DNA from: Pseudomonas sp.
Lineage (GTDB): Bacteria > Pseudomonadota > Gammaproteobacteria > Pseudomonadales > Pseudomonadaceae
Length of the DNA: 8,226 nt
Direction of reading: 5' to 3'
Assembly (NCBI GenBank): GCA_003488145.1
Contig: DNMQ01000486.1
Location: forward strand, 1-8,226
Shown: one piece after another, positions 6,780 through 8,226 of the stretch
Position numbering within the stretch: the stretch's first letter is position 1
Layout: each line of letters begins with the position of its first letter
Translations under genes and position numbers: made by a program
The notes under the pieces: generated by a model
The model's database searches: none
Told to the model about the DNA's origin: nothing
Seen by the model: the letters and a program-made list of their open reading frames with translations, nothing else

Positions 6780-6855
6780 TGGTGGGTCGTGTAGGATTCG
6801 AACCTACGACCAATTGGTTAAAAGCCAACTGCTCTACCAACTGAGCTAACGACCC
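6780..6855 (-). tRNA. tRNA-Lys (anticodon TTT), CCA encoded
   Basis: This is a complete 76-base tRNA on the minus strand, including an encoded CCA. The acceptor stem pairs GGGTCGT with ACGACCC; the discriminator base is A. The D arm reads TAGCTCAGTTGGTAGAGCA, and the anticodon stem GTTGG/CCAAT encloses the loop CTTTTAA, giving anticodon TTT (lysine AAA/AAG). The T arm contains the invariant GGTTCGAATCC. It has its own promoter and terminator and lies downstream of queC on the same strand. QueC's product modifies GUN-anticodon tRNAs (Tyr, His, Asn, Asp), so the neighbour tRNA-Lys is not itself a queuosine substrate. tRNA-Lys genes in Pseudomonas are known integration sites for genomic islands of the PAPI-1/pKLC102 kind; none is seen here. 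Confidence 0.98.
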
Positions 6856-6867
6856 AATGCGGGGCGC

Positions 6868-6916
6868 ATGATACTGATTTGATTGATGAAAACAAACTTT
6901 TTTTTGAAAAAATTTA
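6868..6916 (-). promoter_or_regulatory. tRNA-Lys promoter with A/T-rich UP-like element
   Basis: On the minus strand, TATCAT (6868-6873) serves as the -10 and TTGTTT (6890-6895) as a weak -35 with a 16-base spacer. Directly upstream, 6898-6915 reads AAATTTTTTC followed by eight A, close to the known UP-element pattern that binds the RNA polymerase alpha subunit. Downstream of the -10 the discriminator is very G+C-rich (GCGCCCC, 6861-6867), a hallmark of promoters under stringent (ppGpp) control. The predicted start is near 6861, about 6 bases before the mature tRNA 5' end. All elements fit a strong stable-RNA promoter. Confidence 0.75.
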
Positions 6917-6962
6917 GTCTGAGGCAGTGACGTAGGCAGACGCCCCGCCGAGAATGCCGGCC

Positions 6963-7637
6963 TCAGAAATAGCGTGTCGGGTCGGCCAGGCCAGCCTCGG
7001 CAAAACCAGCCGAACGCAATCTGCAGCTGTCGCACTTGCCACAGGCGCGACCGTCGTCATCCGCCTGATAGCACGAAACCGTCATCGCATAATCGACGCC
7101 CAGTCGACTTCCCTCCCGGACGATTTGCGCCTTGCTGAGGTTCTGCAATGGCGCCTGAATGCGGAACCCCTGCCCTTCGACCCCGGCCTTGGTCGCCAGA
7201 TTGGCCATTCGCTCGAAGGCCGCAACGAATTCCGGGCGGCAATCGGGGTAGCCGGAATAGTCCACCGCGTTGACACCAATGAAGATATCGCGGGCACCCA
7301 GCACTTCAGCCCAGCCCAGAGCCAACGACAGGAATACGGTATTGCGCGCCGGCACGTACGTTACGGGGATGCCTTCGCTGGGCGCCTCTGGTACATCGAT
7401 ACTCGTATCGGTCAGTGCCGAGCCGCCGATGCCGTTGAGGTTAAGACCGATGACCTTGTGCTCCACGACCGCCAGCTGCTTCGCGACGCGCTCGGCAGCC
7501 TGCAGCTCCGCTCGATGACGCTGACCGTAATCGAAACTCATGGTGTAACAGGCATAGCCCTCGTCACGCGCCATGGCCACGACGGTCGCCGAATCAAGCC
7601 CACCGGACAGCAGGATGACTGCTTTCTTCTCGTTCAT
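6963..7637 (-). CDS. queC: 7-cyano-7-deazaguanine (preQ0) synthase QueC
   Basis: This 224-residue cytoplasmic enzyme converts 7-carboxy-7-deazaguanine to preQ0 using ATP and ammonia, the step after QueE in queuosine biosynthesis. The PP-loop ATP pyrophosphatase motif SGGLDS is at residues 11-16. Zinc ligands are Cys189, Cys199, Cys202 and Cys205 (the last three in CGKCDSC). Other family blocks are [12 protein letters not shown] near 34, [12 protein letters not shown] near 95 and [17 protein letters not shown] near 121. The start is the ATG giving [17 protein letters not shown] lies 9 bases upstream, and starting earlier would add residues unlike the family and overlap queE. It begins 34 bases after queE, so the two are probably co-transcribed. 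No strong terminator follows; a 5-bp hairpin (6917-6921 with 6937-6941) near a T-run is weak, so read-through into tRNA-Lys is possible. Confidence 0.97.
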   Translation of the reverse strand: MNEKKAVILLSGGLDSATVVAMARDEGYACYTMSFDYGQRHRAELQAAERVAKQLAVVEHKVIGLNLNGIGGSALTDTSIDVPEAPSEGIPVTYVPARNTVFLSLALGWAEVLGARDIFIGVNAVDYSGYPDCRPEFVAAFERMANLATKAGVEGQGFRIQAPLQNLSKAQIVREGSRLGVDYAMTVSCYQADDDGRACGKCDSCRLRSAGFAEAGLADPTRYF

Positions 7638-7671
7638 TTCGCGATACCTCAAAGGATGGCGGGCTTCAAGC

Positions 7672-8226
7672 TCAATGGCCAGGCGCATCGTTCCAGATGA
7701 TCTTGTGCAGCTGGAGCTGCAACCGTACCGGCAGGTTGTCCGCGACGATCCAGTCCGCCAGCGCGCGCACATCGACCTGACCATGGCTGGGGGAGAACAG
7801 GACCTCGCCGGCCCGCCGGTCCAGCCCGTACTCGATCAACTTGGATACGGCCCAGTCGTAGTCCTCCCGGGAGCAGATGACGAACTTCACCTGATCGTTG
7901 CGGGTGAGATGGACGATGTTCTCATAGCGGTTGCGTCCGACTTCCGCCGAGCCCGGGGTTTTCAGGTCCACCACCCGACTGACGCGCTCATCCACCGGGG
8001 AAATGTCGAGCGCGCCGCTGGTTTCCAGTGAAACCTCGTAACCCGCATCGCAAAGTCGCTGCAGCAGCGGCACGCAATTGGGTTGAGCCAGCGGTTCGCC
8101 ACCTGTCACGCAGACGTAACGCGGATTGTAGGCAGCGACCCGCTCCAGGATGGCATCGAGGGCCATGAGCTCTCCGCCGCTGAACGCATAGGCGGTATCG
8201 CAGTACTGACAGCGCAGGGGACAGCC
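7672..8226 (-). CDS. queE: 7-carboxy-7-deazaguanine synthase QueE (N-terminus outside window)
   Basis: This radical-SAM enzyme rearranges 6-carboxy-tetrahydropterin to 7-carboxy-7-deazaguanine, supplying QueC. The visible 184 residues begin at the window edge with [19 protein letters not shown], whose three cysteines (CxxxCxxC) bind the [4Fe-4S] cluster. Later, [10 protein letters not shown] is the SAM-binding GGE motif, and [17 protein letters not shown] and [13 protein letters not shown] are further family blocks; the protein ends [14 protein letters not shown]. The family is about 210-220 residues, so roughly 30 N-terminal residues are missing. An internal ATG at 8166 is not the start, because coding and the cluster cysteines lie upstream of it. 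It is the first visible gene of a queE-queC unit. In other pseudomonads it follows the tol-pal cluster, which is an expectation only. Confidence 0.96.
   Translation of the reverse strand, partial: GCPLRCQYCDTAYAFSGGELMALDAILERVAAYNPRYVCVTGGEPLAQPNCVPLLQRLCDAGYEVSLETSGALDISPVDERVSRVVDLKTPGSAEVGRNRYENIVHLTRNDQVKFVICSREDYDWAVSKLIEYGLDRRAGEVLFSPSHGQVDVRALADWIVADNLPVRLQLQLHKIIWNDAPGH

Noticed and set aside
6917..6941. Terminator for queC
   Set aside because: Only a 5-bp stem with a 15-base loop is present before the T-run; this is too weak to call, and the T-run is better explained as part of the tRNA promoter's UP element.
7638..7671. Possible preQ1 riboswitch between queE and queC
   Set aside because: The gap is only 34 bases, with a ribosome site and no pseudoknot-like pattern; any such element would lie upstream of queE, outside the window.
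7638..7784. N-terminal extension of queC by 49 residues
   Set aside because: The added residues are Arg/Cys/Ser-rich, overlap the end of queE in another frame and are absent from the family; the inner ATG has a ribosome site.

Overview
The window looks like ordinary chromosomal core DNA from a Pseudomonas-type gammaproteobacterium. It has high G+C, and gene order and protein sequence resemble the Pseudomonas / Stutzerimonas group. The organism assignment comes from family knowledge and remembered gene order, not from a database search. Coding density is high and intergenic gaps are short. I see no insertion sequence, CRISPR array, phage gene, integrase or rRNA.

Layout, left to right: (1) The 3' end of a GcvR-like ACT-domain regulator (+) is followed 22 bases later by a Bcp/PrxQ peroxiredoxin (+). 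(2) Convergent to these is a minus-strand pair: a TusA-like sulfur carrier followed by an AI-2E/PerM family membrane protein, ending in a hairpin with a T-run. (3) Divergent from that pair is a secreted M48 zinc metalloprotease with a helical repeat tail (BepA-like, +). It converges on nadA (quinolinate synthase, -) across a shared hairpin. (4) A leader of about 245 bases upstream of nadA holds overlapping inverted repeats and the bidirectional terminator of the next gene. (5) An acetate/succinate-type CoA-transferase (-) has a 5' region containing an unexplained bulged hairpin ending in a T-run. (6) A tRNA-Lys(TTT) gene (-) has an A/T-rich UP-like promoter and its own terminator. (7) queC and the 3' part of queE (-) encode the last two steps to preQ0 for queuosine tRNA modification.

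Functional threads: queE and queC act consecutively in one pathway; nadA starts NAD biosynthesis; Bcp and the BepA-like protease are stress and envelope-quality functions; the CoA-transferase recycles acetyl-CoA or succinyl-CoA with acetate. The TusA-like protein carries its catalytic CPxP cysteine and is probably co-transcribed with the membrane protein.

I did not find a convincing new multi-gene system. The best unexplained signals are the structured element at 6636-6701 before the CoA-transferase, the competing inverted repeats upstream of nadA, the loss of the usual second cysteine in Bcp, and the placement of a CoA-transferase alone between tRNA-Lys and nadA.
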